A DNA stretch of 64,000 nucleotides, taken from contig CANTUV010000011.1 of NCBI GenBank assembly GCA_947685225.1, positions 63,786,501 to 63,850,500 on the forward strand. Direction: 5' to 3'. Position numbers and translations under genes: made by a program. Positions 11,761-24,500 of the stretch are shown piece by piece (the stretch's first letter is position 1; each line of letters opens with the position of its first letter). The notes below the pieces were generated by a model. It did not search any database, was not told where the DNA came from, and worked only from the letters and a program-made list of their open reading frames with translations. The DNA is from Garcia nutans (Eukaryota; Streptophyta; Magnoliopsida; Malpighiales; Euphorbiaceae).

Positions 11761-13259
11761 CTGTGCATATTACAAGCGCCCTAGTTGCACACCAAGCTCC
11801 TAACTCTATACAAGTGCCCTGATCATGCACCAAGTTCTTAACTTCATCAAACTATAGCTCATTATGAATAATTAATTATTTTTTTTTCACACATCTAACT
11901 AAACGAACTGAACTCATCATAAGCGAAAAAGCTAATAACAACCATGAATTCAATTAAAATTGAGCAATATAAGAAGCTTTTCATATGTAATACTGAGCTG
12001 TTTAACACTTTTTCATATTTTATTTATAATATTATACTATTTAATATTTTTATCATTTCAGTTTACTTATTGAGCTCGCGCACGTATTTTGTTGTAGCCC
12101 TTTATGGAGGCCGAGCTTTTATGTTTTAACCGAGCATCAATTCTCTTATTGTGTATTTGTAATCATCTTTATAATTATGTAAATTCGGGAGTCTATGTAA
12201 TATCACCCTTTGTATGTATTCCCGAGTTCCATTTTTATGATTTTTTATTATTGTACAAAAGACATGTATTAACGTAAATAGTTAAGCGCTTTGTTAGCCC
12301 TTTAAAATTCAACTCCAGAGACAACTTGATATAAATGTCCAAGCAATAAATGGAGGCACTGATACCTTTGATTACACACTGACACCTTTGATCATCGAGC
12401 AAGGGCAGCTTTAATACTCAAGTATTTGCACCCCTAAATGCTGAGTTGTCATTTAAGCTCACTCAAATCATGGTCAAGCCAACAACATAGCTAAGATTCT
12501 GCTCACAACAGAAGAGCTTGAGCAGCTTCACCAGAACTAAGAATCTAGCTAGAATTAGAGATCTCGATAAGCTTTTCCCGAACTATGAACATTCAAAGGC
12601 TCTCCTAGAAGCCATATCTCAAAATGGGTCGTTTAACTGAATCGGCCATTGTAGATAGTACCTCAGTCAGCAAGCTAGCCGATGACTCCACCAGAGTCAA
12701 GAATACGAATAGGAGGAGAAAGCTTAATCAGCTCCCACCTAAACCATAAAAGCAAAAAAGGCTCTTCTAATAGCCGAACTTAAAAGCAGGTCATCTAACG
12801 AACCATTGTGGATAATACCTCAGGCAGATAATTGCTTTATAACTTTCGATTCATTTTTATCTTACAAGTTCTTATGGTACAACACGATGTAAAGTTTGGC
12901 TTAATCATCCTATCATACTTAATAGACTACTCGGTACACGGGCTTCAGAATTTTCCAGTGTAATCTGAGCATCACATATAACTGTGCCCAAGGCACTATT
13001 AACAGAACTCTCCGATGCATCTTGAGCTTGAGCAGAGTGAGAAGATGTCATAAACACGTTAGCATCACACAATATATATATACATGTAATTCATATAGCA
13101 TATCAAACAACAAGTCAAACAAAAACAAGTATTAAATTTGAGTTCAAAAGCAAGATTTTTCATTAATCATGAAAAGTTTATTATATATGTAGCCCGACTT
13201 TACATTGTTTCTAGACCAAGTTTTAGTAGATCCTACTATTAAACAAATAAACTACACAT

Positions 13260-15370
13260 TAATCTTGGGACTCATCATCCTGGACTTCCTCCTCCTGATC
13301 TGAGTCCTCATCTTCATATTCATCATCATCGGTCTCTGCTCGGCAGCTAGCTTGTCAATGTCAATCTTCATCATCCGAGATAAGTCCATGCTCGAATTCT
13401 CCTACTTCCGCCAACCTGACACAATTTTCTAGTAGGCGTAGACACCCTAAGCATAGTATTTATTGTTCCTCATCTGCTCGACAGCCAGCCCTTGTTGCAC
13501 AGCCTCAAGGTGTCATTTGCCAGGTGTAGCTCATCATCCTTGGATTCTAGATTTTCTCTCGCCGATCGTAGCTCTTAATATTTGGCTCTTATGGTTTCTT
13601 TAGCCGAGCTCAACTTTTCACTCTTTTTCTTTAAGGCATCTTTAGCATGCTTCAACTCATTTTGAACTTGCTTCAGTTCATCATTTTTAGCCTTTAAGGT
13701 TTCCTCTAGCATGAGCCTTTTTGTTTTTTCTTCATCACTATATTTAAGGGCTCAGTTAAAGTTGGTTGGCATGCCTATCACCCGATCCTCGACAGTGTAT
13801 GTGAGCTGCGTGAGCTGCAACATTTTATTCAATTAACTTTTACACCAAACTTAGAGTATAAATTCACATGTTCAAGTTATCCCTTACCATGTGAGGCATT
13901 GTGATCATTTTTTTCACCACTTCTTCCGAGCTTTTCGGCATATTCTCACACCTTTCTTTTCGAAACAACTTTGAATATATGTTTGAGCACTTTTTATGGC
14001 CCGACATCTTATAGGGAGTACATCATGTTATGCCAGTCCTTTAATTTATCATTCACTGCTTCTACGAGCCAAACAAGGTTATGTCGATAGGCTAATAGTC
14101 CTTTCACTTCTCTCCTTGACAAATTCTCTGCCACCTCGGTTCTGGGCGGACTCTCTTTTATCCCTGAGATGTCTTCCATCTCTTGTTGTGGATCAATCTC
14201 AGGTCTTATTTATGTAGGAAGAGTCAGATCCAATATGGACTCTTCCTCTCGAGCAGAGCTGGTCCCAGTACCCTGCTCGGTACGAGTTATCCTAGCCCTT
14301 TTTTTAGCGTTCCTTCTGGCTTCCCTTTTGGCTAAATATTTTCGTTCTCTGACTACTGATTACGAGCTTAACTCTGCATAATTGAGCCAATATTTAGTAT
14401 ATTAACATATTCACAAGAAGCAATAACAATATCCAAGTGTTGAAACATAGTATAGTATACCTATTCGGTTTTCTGGTTGGATCTCCTTCGGAGCCTTCCC
14501 AAGGGGGAAGTACTCCCTTATTAGGGCAATGACATTCCTCTTTTCATTCAGAATGTCTCGCTCCACAATTGTGAATGTCGCGAGCTCATTTTCGCTCGAC
14601 TTTGTTTTTCTCACCTGTTCGCCACTCGAATTAACCTACCAAAAATTTTGGCAGCCGAACTCCTCGTGCTCCAAAATAATAAATCGGTCTTTTCAAGCTT
14701 TGATTTGAGTCCAATTTTTCTTTGAACATAGCAAGTTTAGACTGACCTTATAAATAAAAGAAGTCTTCATCTGCACCCAATCATATTCTGAGTACGCTGA
14801 ATGCACTCAGCATCCGAGGGGTGAGTGTTACCCCGAGCAACCCGTATAAAATTTCAAATCCTGTGATAATGCGCCATACGTTAGGGATGAGTTGACCATG
14901 AGTTATCCTGTGATAATTTAAGAATTATTGGGGGAAAGGGCATAATGGAAATCTCACTCCCGATCTCAAATCCTCTTCATAGATCGTCAGTTGATTCTCG
15001 AGCAGTGTGTCATAGGCTCAAACATACTCTCCAAGGATGAGCATCTTATATTCTTTTAGAATTTGATATTTCTTCTTAATCCCCGCCAAATCGGTTTCTG
15101 TTATGGAGGATCAGATATCCCTCACCCTAGCCTTCTCTGACCTCGGGTTAATTTATTGAGCTTCTGCTACATCTTCTTCCTCCTTATCCATCAGAGTTGG
15201 AGGCCTCAGGTTTATTTGTTCGGTGTTCTCGATCATAGCTAACCCAGCCTCAACTCGAGCTCCTTCCTCGTGATGGGTCCCCTCACTCACCCCTCACTCA
15301 TGGCACTCGGAGAGCCCCGCTCTTCTACCTCTCTTGGAAGATCCGGACTCACTATTGCTCGCACCATCTT
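13260..15370 (-). pseudogene. degenerate antisense ORF of the retrotransposon derivative
   Basis: Read on the minus strand, this resembles the plant 'putative gypsy type transposon' protein family (PF04195-like). The start region has ATG GTG CGA GCA near 15370 and hits a stop after about 25 codons, at a small duplication in CACTCACCCCTCACTCA. Near 14830-15000 come EEDLRSGVRFPLCPF, then HGQLIPNVWRIITGFEILYG. A Lys/Glu-rich coiled-coil stretch follows at about 13510-13750 (KAKNDELKQVQNELKHAKD), then an acidic C-terminus (DDDEYEDEDSDQEEE) near 13265-13340. Several stops and frame changes break it. The order conserved block, coiled coil, acidic tail is what I would expect of the family. It runs opposite to the strand implied by the LTR polypurine tract. 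The family name is from memory; the decay is seen directly. Confidence 0.6.
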
Positions 15371-15934
15371 ACTACTATGATTGAAATTCAAAACTTAAAA
15401 GCACAAACTTAACGCTAACCTCTTTTAATCTAGCTTTCAAGCCTTCACTCACTAAATCAAACGAACCGAGCTTATCTCTTTCAAATTATGTACTGAATAT
15501 TATCACAATACCATCTATTTATAGAGTTCACTTCAGTCATATTAACCGACATTCCTCTTTAATACTGCAGACGTTACGTCTTTTCAAATCCCGTTCCACC
15601 GTTACCTCAATTTTTGAAACGTCACTTCTCCTCTGTATGACATGTGTTTTTTTAGAGTCTTTACCGACTTCTTGGCATAAACGCCAAGATTTTTCAAGAA
15701 AGGCTAGTGAGTGGTACTGCCCGTACTACTACTTGATAACTAGGTTTTTTTTCCCGAGCTCCTCGTTACTCCTACGAGCTCTATTTCCTACCTACTGAGC
15801 TCCTTAAGCTCCCCTTTTTCCCTAACCTTTAGAGTTCTTATTTTTCAAGCTCCTCCCTTGAGCTCCATCTTGTTTTTCTCGGTTCTCAAGCAACCCCGAC
15901 AAAGCTTGTTTTGATCTTTTTGAGTTTCAGATTT

Positions 15935-16175
15935 TAATTTGACATAAATATCAAATGACCAGCAAGTGACTAGTGATAATACCCTCACTTACCGAGTTTC
16001 ACGAGCTCTATTTTTGAGCTCCATACTTGAGCATTGCATATTGTCATACTATATTTATTTCATGATTCAATACATACACTTTATACTGAGTTTTTTCTAG
16101 CTCTTGTGCATGAATAAATCTTGACATAAATATCAATGACTTGAGGGGGACTAATAATGATACCCTTAATTTACC
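15935..16175. repeat. duplicated 3' internal end with LTR-start-like sequence
   Basis: The block TTTGACATAAATATCAA...TGATAATACCCTCACTTACCG at about 15935-15993 is repeated, with changes, at about 16118-16180 as CTTGACATAAATATCAA...TGATACCCTTAATTTACCG. The second copy includes the polypurine tract and the first bases of the right LTR. Confidence 0.7.
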
Positions 16176-16572
16176 GAACTCGTTTACCGAGCCTTTTATA
16201 CGGTCATCCTTATGACCGCTCTCTCGGCAGTATGCAAATCTCGATTTTAAACATTCTCAGTCCTACCAAGCTCCATATGTCTGGCTGATAATCATCTGAC
16301 ACATTCACAAATTACATTTATAGGGCCCCAGACATTGTATCCTTACATCAATTATAAATGAAAGTCACCCTCATAAGTAAACTCTCTCTGACTATTCTCG
16401 ATATTCTTCTTTACATTCATTCAGACCGAGCTTTAATTTAGACGTCGGAGCCTCCCCCCAGCGGAGCTTAATTCGTCTCTCTTTCTCTTGTCTTGCATGT
16501 TAAAAAATAGACACAGACAGTACCAGAGCCCGAGCTACAGAGCTATAACTATCCCCGAAATTTAGCTCGTCA
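16158..16572 (+). repeat. right LTR of retrotransposon derivative
   Basis: It starts TGATACCCTTAATTTACC directly after a purine-rich tract and ends near AGCTCGTCA. It keeps more G and C than the left copy and has a TATA-like CAATTATAAATGAAAG near 16350. Confidence 0.8.
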
Positions 16573-17490
16573 TTACTCTGAAAATTATTACTTTATATAA
16601 GAAAAAAAATTTTAATTATATTTTAATTATTAATAAATTAATTAATAATATAATAATTTTAATATTAATTAGTTAATAGAGCGCATCTTAATTTATTTAA
16701 AATAATTTGTATAAATTGAAAAAAATAATTTTTTTAGGATGAAAATAATAATACCTCCTAATTTAACTGTAGGTACATATTCAATTATTTTCCTTTTTTT
16801 ATTAATTTTTAAAAAATTAGTTTTAGTTGTAAGTAAATTTAAAATTTAAAATGAATAAATATTATTTTACACTAATTACAATAAAGAGACGTTAAATATG
16901 TCTTTATTAATTTAGTTTATGTTGAATTTTTTTTAAATGAGAAGGATTTTAAAATTGGAAAGGAAATTAAAATATTGAAAATTTAGTAAATTATGGTTGA
17001 TAACTAATGCACGACTCAATTATGTAAATTTAAAAATTAATTGTAAAAAAATAATTTTGATCATAATTTAAAATCTAAAGTATAATTTAGAATAATAAAT
17101 TAAAGAGTGAAATTGAGTTTTTCACTTCTAATTACTGCTAATTAATTTTCTTCTATTTTTATTTAGGAGATAATTGATACTACTTTTTGAAATTCGAGTA
17201 TAATGATAAAAAAAAAAACCAGTTCTAATTGCTAGAAGTGTAAGAAATTTAGGATAAATTTATTGCTTGTCATAGCTGCTAAATAAGCGGCGCCGTTTTT
17301 ATCAACTCGCTCCAATTTGGTACTTTTTGACGGTCGGGTCGGGTTTTCGTTGAAATAAATGGGTGATTCTTGACTCAATAGGCCACATCAGCCGTGCCTA
17401 AAACGAAAATACACAAAATTTGGGGTGAAATAATATAAAAAAATGAAACATGGGGGTTGAATAGTAAAAAAGAAGTTTTGTCCCCTTGGG
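16573..17490. other. intergenic region and promoter of the small basic protein gene
   Basis: The left part is plain AT-rich DNA. From about 17290 the composition rises (GCGGCGCCG, GACGGTCGGGTCGGG) as expected for a plant promoter. No ORF is supported. Confidence 0.6.
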
Positions 17491-17499
17491 TTAGGGTTT
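17491..17499 (+). promoter_or_regulatory. telo-box (TTAGGGTTT)
   Basis: The sequence TTAGGGTTT lies 52 bp upstream of the ATG at 17551. It is the reverse complement of AAACCCTAA, the plant telo-box common in promoters and 5' UTRs of ribosomal-protein and ribosome-biogenesis genes. A single short match can occur by chance, but position and gene type fit. Confidence 0.6.
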
Positions 17500-17550
17500 A
17501 AGCGTTCCAAAACATGAACAGAGTCAATTTTTGACGGTAGGGCAATCGAA

Positions 17551-18083
17551 ATGTCGAAGAAGAACGATTTAGGTCGCAGAAAGAGACAGCATGAATTCGA
17601 GCTTCAAAGTAATTTCTTTGTCTATTTCTACTTAATCATAAATCGTTTTTCATTTAACTCTTTAACCATTGATGTGTTTTTGGTCAATTATAGAAGAAAA
17701 AGAACAGAGAGAGAAGAAAGAGAAGAAGCTCCAAGCAAAGAAGAATAAGATGAAAGTTAGTGTCTTTTCCCTTCAAATTACTAATTTTGTTATTACAGTT
17801 GTTTTAATTTTTCGTTTTCTTGTGAACTCCAATGATGAAAATTGAGTGCTGGCTATTAGTTTCAATGGGTGATTGTTCGTTTGATGGTTAATTGCACATT
17901 TGATTCTTATGAAATTATATTTATTGTCTTATTGTCTGGCATGCTTGTATTTAGCTTGACAGTAGTAACAAAATAAAGAAGAAAGGTGCAAGTGGGTTTT
18001 CAGTAAAGAAGAAAAAGGTGAAGACCAAATTGACTGCATTGACAAAAGCTAAAGCTGCCCAGGCAATGGAGGTTGACAAATGA
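17551..18083 (+). CDS. small Lys-rich protein, probably nuclear or nucleolar
   Basis: Three exons, 17551-17608, 17694-17755 and 17955-18083, join in phase to give 82 residues. The start is MSKKNDLGRRKRQHEFELQ; the middle is a charged helix-like run of Glu and Lys (KEKEQREKKEKKLQAKKNK); the C-terminal half has KIKKKGASGFSVKKKKVK and ends KAKAAQAMEVDK. About a third of the residues are Lys or Arg, and several stretches would serve as nuclear or nucleolar localisation signals. I recall close relatives in other plants but know no characterised member. A telo-box upstream and the basic composition suggest a role in ribosome biogenesis; this is inference. Donors A|GTAATT and AAA|GTTAGT and acceptors TATAG and TTTAG are normal. 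Confidence 0.75.
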
Positions 18084-21000
18084 TAAATACAGTTTAAATT
18101 TCATGTCATAGGCTTTTTTTGATATATGCTGGCAAGTTCTTCATTGCTGTTGAATTTGCAGCTTTTCTATAAGTTGTGACTTAGACATGGCAGATTATAT
18201 CTTGCATTGACTTTGTTATTTACATGCTTGTTTATTGATTGGCTTGTTTATGAGAATAAACTTCTGCCTTTGCTGGAAAATTTTGAACTTTATAACAGTG
18301 TTGTTATAGTTATGGATTTGACTTGAATGGCTCGACTTTGAAGTATGTGAAAATAGTATTAATCTTTTGTGCATCCTGCAGTTTTTGTGTGTTTGCATCA
18401 ACGCCGGATAAAAAAATGTAGTGAATGCGGTGTATGTGTTACTGCCTGTGGGTTGTGGCTAATAGATTTCATTCCCACAGATGAGACGGTAGAATTAAGT
18501 TAACTGCACAGTTCATGTATTGTGGTTCGTTGCTGATTGCAACCAACTGTGGTCTTCATTCAAGAATGTAACATTCCATAAAAAGTTGTTGAACCACATA
18601 TTCTATTTTTTAGCATCTTTATCTTTGTAAGGAAAATTAAGACACATCTCTGTCATAAAAGTGAGTTTCACAGCTAAGTGTGTTTTGTTGCTAGTTGGCG
18701 AGAAATAATCTGTATTGGAAGGCCATGGTAGAATAACGTTTGCATCGTTAAACCTGGAACATGGATCAGCAATGTCATTCTAATTTGGAAGGATATTCTA
18801 CTGGTCTTTTTCAATAGAGTCCATGTCAAACTATGTAATAAGATGTAACAGGCATTTTAGAAACTTAAAGAAAGGATCTCATGTGAACTTACAATAACTT
18901 TTGCTGATGAAAGATTATGATTAAGATGAGTTCAGGTGAGATTGTGAAGTCTGAATTTTAGTTAACTGATTGATTATGATAGTTCAAGGATTCTTAATAG
19001 GGAACACAAATAGCAAACGTAAGTTTAATGAGTAAAAAAGTAAGTAATCTCTTTGGTAGGAGAATATTAAGCTGAGTTGTGCTTAGAAAGAGTTATTGAA
19101 GAACTTGAGAAACGTCAGTGGAATTACAGTAGGCTTGAAAATGATAAATATGCAGGACAGATTGAAAGGGCATTGCTCAAACTAATTATGATTCTGTTAA
19201 AATCCTGCAAGTTGTTTATAGATGATATTGAAACATAAACTTCATAACATGCTAACTCAAATAGCTCATTGTATACAATCTGTTATGTCAGCATTGGCAG
19301 GAAAAACTTTAGCATGTTAGCATTAGTCTTTCTATTGTGGATGAGTCCCCAGATTCAGCCATTTTCACCATGTGCAGGCTATCTGGAAACCATTCAAGTT
19401 TGTTAAAACTTGTGTGACTGAGCTGGATGAAGTTACAAATGGGCCGTAAGAGGGCCAGCATATCAGAAAAAGTAGCGGTTGCCCAATAAGGGCAGCTTTA
19501 AGCAAACCCATCTATTCCAAGTTTGTCACTTTCATCTAGTTGATGACAACGTTACAGAGGGCTGGGTGTGGCGTACGTTTTATGATAATTTGCAATTGGC
19601 AGATTTTATCTAATGGGGACCATTCCATTATCTATATTATATATATGTGTGTGTATTTTCCTTGAGAAAGAAAATGGGAAATAAATTTGAATTTTTTTTT
19701 TTGAATTTTTCTTAATAAAAAGAAAATCTCCAACCAAGCATTCATTAAATTAGAGATGATTTGCTAATCCATTCAAAGAAATTGAAAGATTTGTTGATAT
19801 TAAAAGAATGGCGACATTAGAGCTTAATTAAGGGAAAGTAGAAAGACATGGATAGAGTTCCAAACATAGAAACAAGTAGAGTTTCTTAGTCAAAGTAACA
19901 CTTAGTGTTTCTTTTTTCTTTTTTATTATAATTATTCTTTAAAACACAGTTACACCTCAACAAATATAGGTTGAGGGTCGTTCCAACAACCAACATCATC
20001 TTTGCTTTTCAAATCTTGATTTCTTTTGTTTTTATTTTTTTAAGAAAAATAAAAATTAATCCCTTTTATATCCTTTCTCATTTTCTCAATATAAATATCA
20101 AAATTGCGTCCTGAATATAGTCTAGCAATATAAATATATTTTATTAGATAATAAATTCATTATTGATTCTAGGGATTTTTTAAAAATATTTTCAAAAATA
20201 AAAATATTTTTAAACATATTCACTTTTCTTTTTTGTCTTTTAAAAATATATATATTTTTATTTTTAATTTCAAAAAAATCTTTTTTAAAAAAATATTTTT
20301 TGATACTGATATATATTTAATATATTAAATATATACTAAATAAATATGATATTTTTAAAAATAAATTAAAAATAATATTAAAAATTGTAATTTTCTCTTC
20401 ATTCTATTTTCTCATATCAATGTTAAAAAATATAAACGTCAAAATTAAGTAAAAAAAAAATCAACATAATTAATAGACTTTTCTTGCCAATAATCAAAAC
20501 CTTAGTCACATTCTATCTATTGTATTAGGCTTTTTGTTAGAGGTTTTACCACTAGGTTTGAAATATCGTACAATTGTCCATTCTTGTTTTTTGTGTCTTT
20601 TTTTTTTTTGAGAAAAAAAAAAAACAAAGAAACAAAACAAAATCTAGTACTGGAATATAATGTTCATATTTGAATTGCTTTGGGTTTGGGGGGTGGGTTC
20701 CATGTATCTCAATTATTTCCAGTCCTTGGTCAAATTTTCTTGCTCTTGCCTCTTGGAATCTCAACTTCTTCACTGTTAACTATTATATTGTTACCCCAAA
20801 TTTCACTATTTCCAAATAAATGCAAACATTGAATTGCATTTTTTTTAGAAAAAATTACAAAAAATAATTTAAAAAGGGAAAATTACAAATTATCTAGGAA
20901 TATTATAAATAAACTATGTAAATAGAAAAATTATAAATATATTATATAAATAAAAAATATAATTATGATTTATTTTTTACATAAATTGAGTTTATATTCA

Positions 21001-21488
21001 TTATATTTTTTACATATTTAGCATATAACGTAGACAAAAAAAATTTAAATTCAAAATTGTAAATTAAAAAAAAAAGCAAAATAAAAGTGAAATATTGAAG
21101 AAAAAATTAATATTTTATGTCATTTATTTTTTTTAACTGACATTTTTCACATTTGCAATGTAAAGAATAAAGACTGTGCTAGTTAACGTATATGGTAGGC
21201 TATGGTTTTCAATAGTTATGTTATCAAGGCTACAGGGAGATGAGATGTTCTAATTTCTATGTTTAATTAGCCCCAGCAAGATTTTGCTTTACTCATAATA
21301 CTAACTGCTCGTATATAACTCTCTAATCATAACATAATTTAATATATATAAATATATTAGCTAATTGATTGATCACTCGTTATTATTATTATTTTTTATT
21401 TTTTTTTAAATTCAACCTCAGAAATATAATTTTATAGGAATCAAACTTCTATTATTTCAATTAGGAGTAACAATAGATGGCCAAGTTA

Positions 21489-21522
<34 letters not shown>

Positions 21523-24500
21523 GACAAGCACGTATGAGTACAGGAGTAGCTCTTTTATAATTGATGGACCTTAATTCTTTCTGGTCATAATTAATTACAT
21601 ATAATTGTCTTTCATTTTTCTTTCAATACATTGATTAATAATGTACTTTTATTTTAATTTAAGTAAAATAAATAGTAATCCTTTCTCTATGAATATAATT
21701 TTTATTTTTTCAAAATTTTGTGATCAAGTTATTAATATATTTTCTTTTTATCTATAAAATTTTTAATGCCATTGTGAATAATTTATCTTTAATCAGACTA
21801 AAAGGAAAATTTAATATCAGATGGAAAAATCAAAACTAATCTACATAAATAAATAAAATAAATAATTTCAAAATTTCATGTGAATAAATTTAATATACAC
21901 TAGGATTAATATTATATATGACTATTAATAAAATTATGTTAATAGGATTATATCCAAAATTTTTTTAAGGATGTTGACACTTTTTGAATACTAATAAATA
22001 TTTTTAATTTTTTATTAAGATATATTTAGTTCTAATTAAAATTTATTTCATATCCTTTTTTTTCAAATGGGTGATAAAAAATAGACATATTATAAAATTA
22101 TTGTATAAATTTTAAAGAAAGAGTTTTAATATGATACCCGTTAATACATATTTTTATTTTCATAAATATATGATAATTTAATTTGAAATAAAATAAAATA
22201 AAATAGATATGTGATAAAATTATTATTATTATTATTTTATGAAGAAGCAGAAATTGGGTTCTGATAACAGTGTTATATAGTTGATAAGAGGAAAGAAGTA
22301 TAGGGTGGTCATTACTCATGTCAGGGTCCATTTTTATGTAAAGTCAACATCAAACAAAACTTGTGTTTTATGATAATTTTGCATGTGGCAGGTTTTTTTA
22401 CAAGATTACCATCACTCTCAAATTAACCTATTTTTCTACTGTTTTTCCCCTTTTTACTAATCATTCAATTTACTTATATTTTATATAATATCTTTCATTT
22501 TCAAAACCCATTATCTAATTTAATTTCACAATTGAATTATATCTCAATATATATATATATATATATTATAAAAAATTAATTTAATACACTAAAATATAAT
22601 ATATCGATAAATACATATTTTTTTAAATGATATATTTATAATCGATTTCATCAATATTATATTACTGCTAAAAATAAAGCTTAATTTTTTAAATAATAAT
22701 TTAATTATTAAATAGATTTTTTAGGGAATTATTAAATAGTAATTTTGATGGATTGAAGATTTTTACATTATTTTTTCATCTTTTAAACTAAAAGTGCTTT
22801 ATTTTTCAATCATTTATGGAAAGGGTTTCATAAAGAAGAATAGTTGCTTTGCCTTTTAATAAACTATGGGTAAACTGTCTGAAGATGCAAATATATAAAA
22901 AATATATATTATATTGAAGTGCAAACGCAAAGTTAATAAATAAGAAAAATGCAATATAGTATTATTTTAGCCTAAGATTTTCTGAAAATAACGTGAAGAA
23001 GTCATCTGTTGTAGCAGTGAAATAATAGTCTTATAAAAGCCAGACCGAGATTTTGTAAAGTGTCACAAGAAACATGGACAAGAATAATAACAATAAATTA
23101 TTATTAATAATAATTATAATGATAAAATAAATATTTCAATAGAATATAAGAAATCAAAAGTACTTTTATTTATTTATTTTTTATTTGGAGTTGAGGATCT
23201 AATGTCTGGCCCAGAAGAAATAAAATTCCAAAATTTAATGCCACAATCTATTAAAATAATAATCAATTTAAAATATAAAAATCTATTAAAATAATAACCA
23301 TACATTATTTTATAAAATCAACTTTGTAAAAAATATTTTTTTTTCCGAAGATTCTTTATCCAACATCTTATATGCAACTTAGACTATATTCCATGCTAGA
23401 ATAATTTATTGCTTCTTTGGAGGTTTTGGATTCTATTTAATCAAAGTCAACCTTGACCCATCCAAGATCCAACAACAATAAATATAAAAAAAAATAGAGA
23501 GAAAATCAAATTTTAATTACTTGTATATGATTGGTTATCATTCTCGTATAGTTTTGTTTCATTATCATTTCTAGTTTGTTAAGTGCATAATCTAAATTTA
23601 TTTTGGATGGATAATATTTCCAATTCAAATTAATTTAATGATAAGATAATTTGTTTTTTAAATCAAAATATAAAATTATAGAAAATAATAAATTTAAATA
23701 ATAAAAATGACAAATTACTTTAATCTTAAAATTTAGAAATAATCCGCACTTTAATTCTTATTATTTCAAGATTAATATTTTTAAATGAAATTTATTAATG
23801 CTCAACACTTTATTCATAGTTTATAAAATTAAATTTTTTTAATAACATTCATCTTTAAAATTCTAAAATATAATGCATTGCAATTTTTCAATTAATATAT
23901 TATAAAATACTTTAATTTTCAAAATATAAAATTTTCATTTAAATAAGGTTAAAAGACTAGAAGTATTGATTTTAAAATATTAATAGTAATAATAACTAAT
24001 ATATTTATTATATTTTTAAACGACTAATATTGTGATAATTTTTAATTATTTATCTTTTAAAAAAATATAATTGGACACATTTTGTAATAAAAAATTATGA
24101 AAAAATAAATAAAAATTTCAAATAAAATATAAGAAACTAATTAAAACCAAATTTGTTAAAATAAATGAATCAATATGCAAATTTTAACTAGCATTATTTT
24201 ACAATTAAAACAAGCACTTGATTGAGTAAAATTAGAAATTAATAGTGTCCCCGATAAAAAAAAAAGGGCTAAATAACAAGAGAATCAGTTTGAAAAAAAA
24301 AAGTGGGTGACAGAAATAAGAATAAGAAAAGGGAGAAAAGCGGGTGAGATTATCAGAGCAAGGACGAGATATTTTTGGGGGAGGATGGGGGCTACCACAG
24401 GGCAGAGTTTAGTGGTAACAGAGAAAAGTCACATGCAAACAAAGTTTACCCTCTCAATGGGCCCCTTTTCCTCTTATTCATCCCCACGCTCTTTCGTTCT

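Larger units (their letters stand above)
11036..16572 (+). mobile_element. degenerate LTR retrotransposon derivative, no gag-pol
   Basis: Two diverged direct repeats of about 410-415 bp (11036-11445 and 16158-16572) flank 4.7 kb of internal DNA. The 3' copy begins TGATACCC and ends GTCA, so it has TG...CA ends. A purine tract (TTGAGGGGGA, 16141-16150) sits just left of the right-hand LTR, which puts the sense strand on plus. Sequence after the left LTR (AGCACGGTGAGTGTGGA) weakly resembles a decayed TGGCGCCGT-type primer site. I find no gag, protease, RT or integrase. Instead there is a 45-bp minisatellite and, on the opposite strand, a broken long ORF of the kind called 'putative gypsy type transposon'. 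No matching target duplication is visible. It looks like an old non-autonomous (LARD-like) gypsy derivative with an antisense ORF. The class is inference. Confidence 0.75.

Noticed and set aside
14169..14381. Plus-strand ORFs at 13996-14381
   Set aside because: They lie within the retrotransposon derivative opposite its degenerate antisense ORF and match nothing known.
18902..18957. C/D snoRNA-like pattern (CTGATGA ... TCTGA)
   Set aside because: The box C match is imperfect and there is no convincing terminal stem; in AT-rich DNA this arises easily by chance.
19573..22400. Similar phrases TTTTATGATAATTT...GGCAG at 19573-19608 and 22366-22400
   Set aside because: Only about 30 bp with several changes; not enough to define a repeat family.
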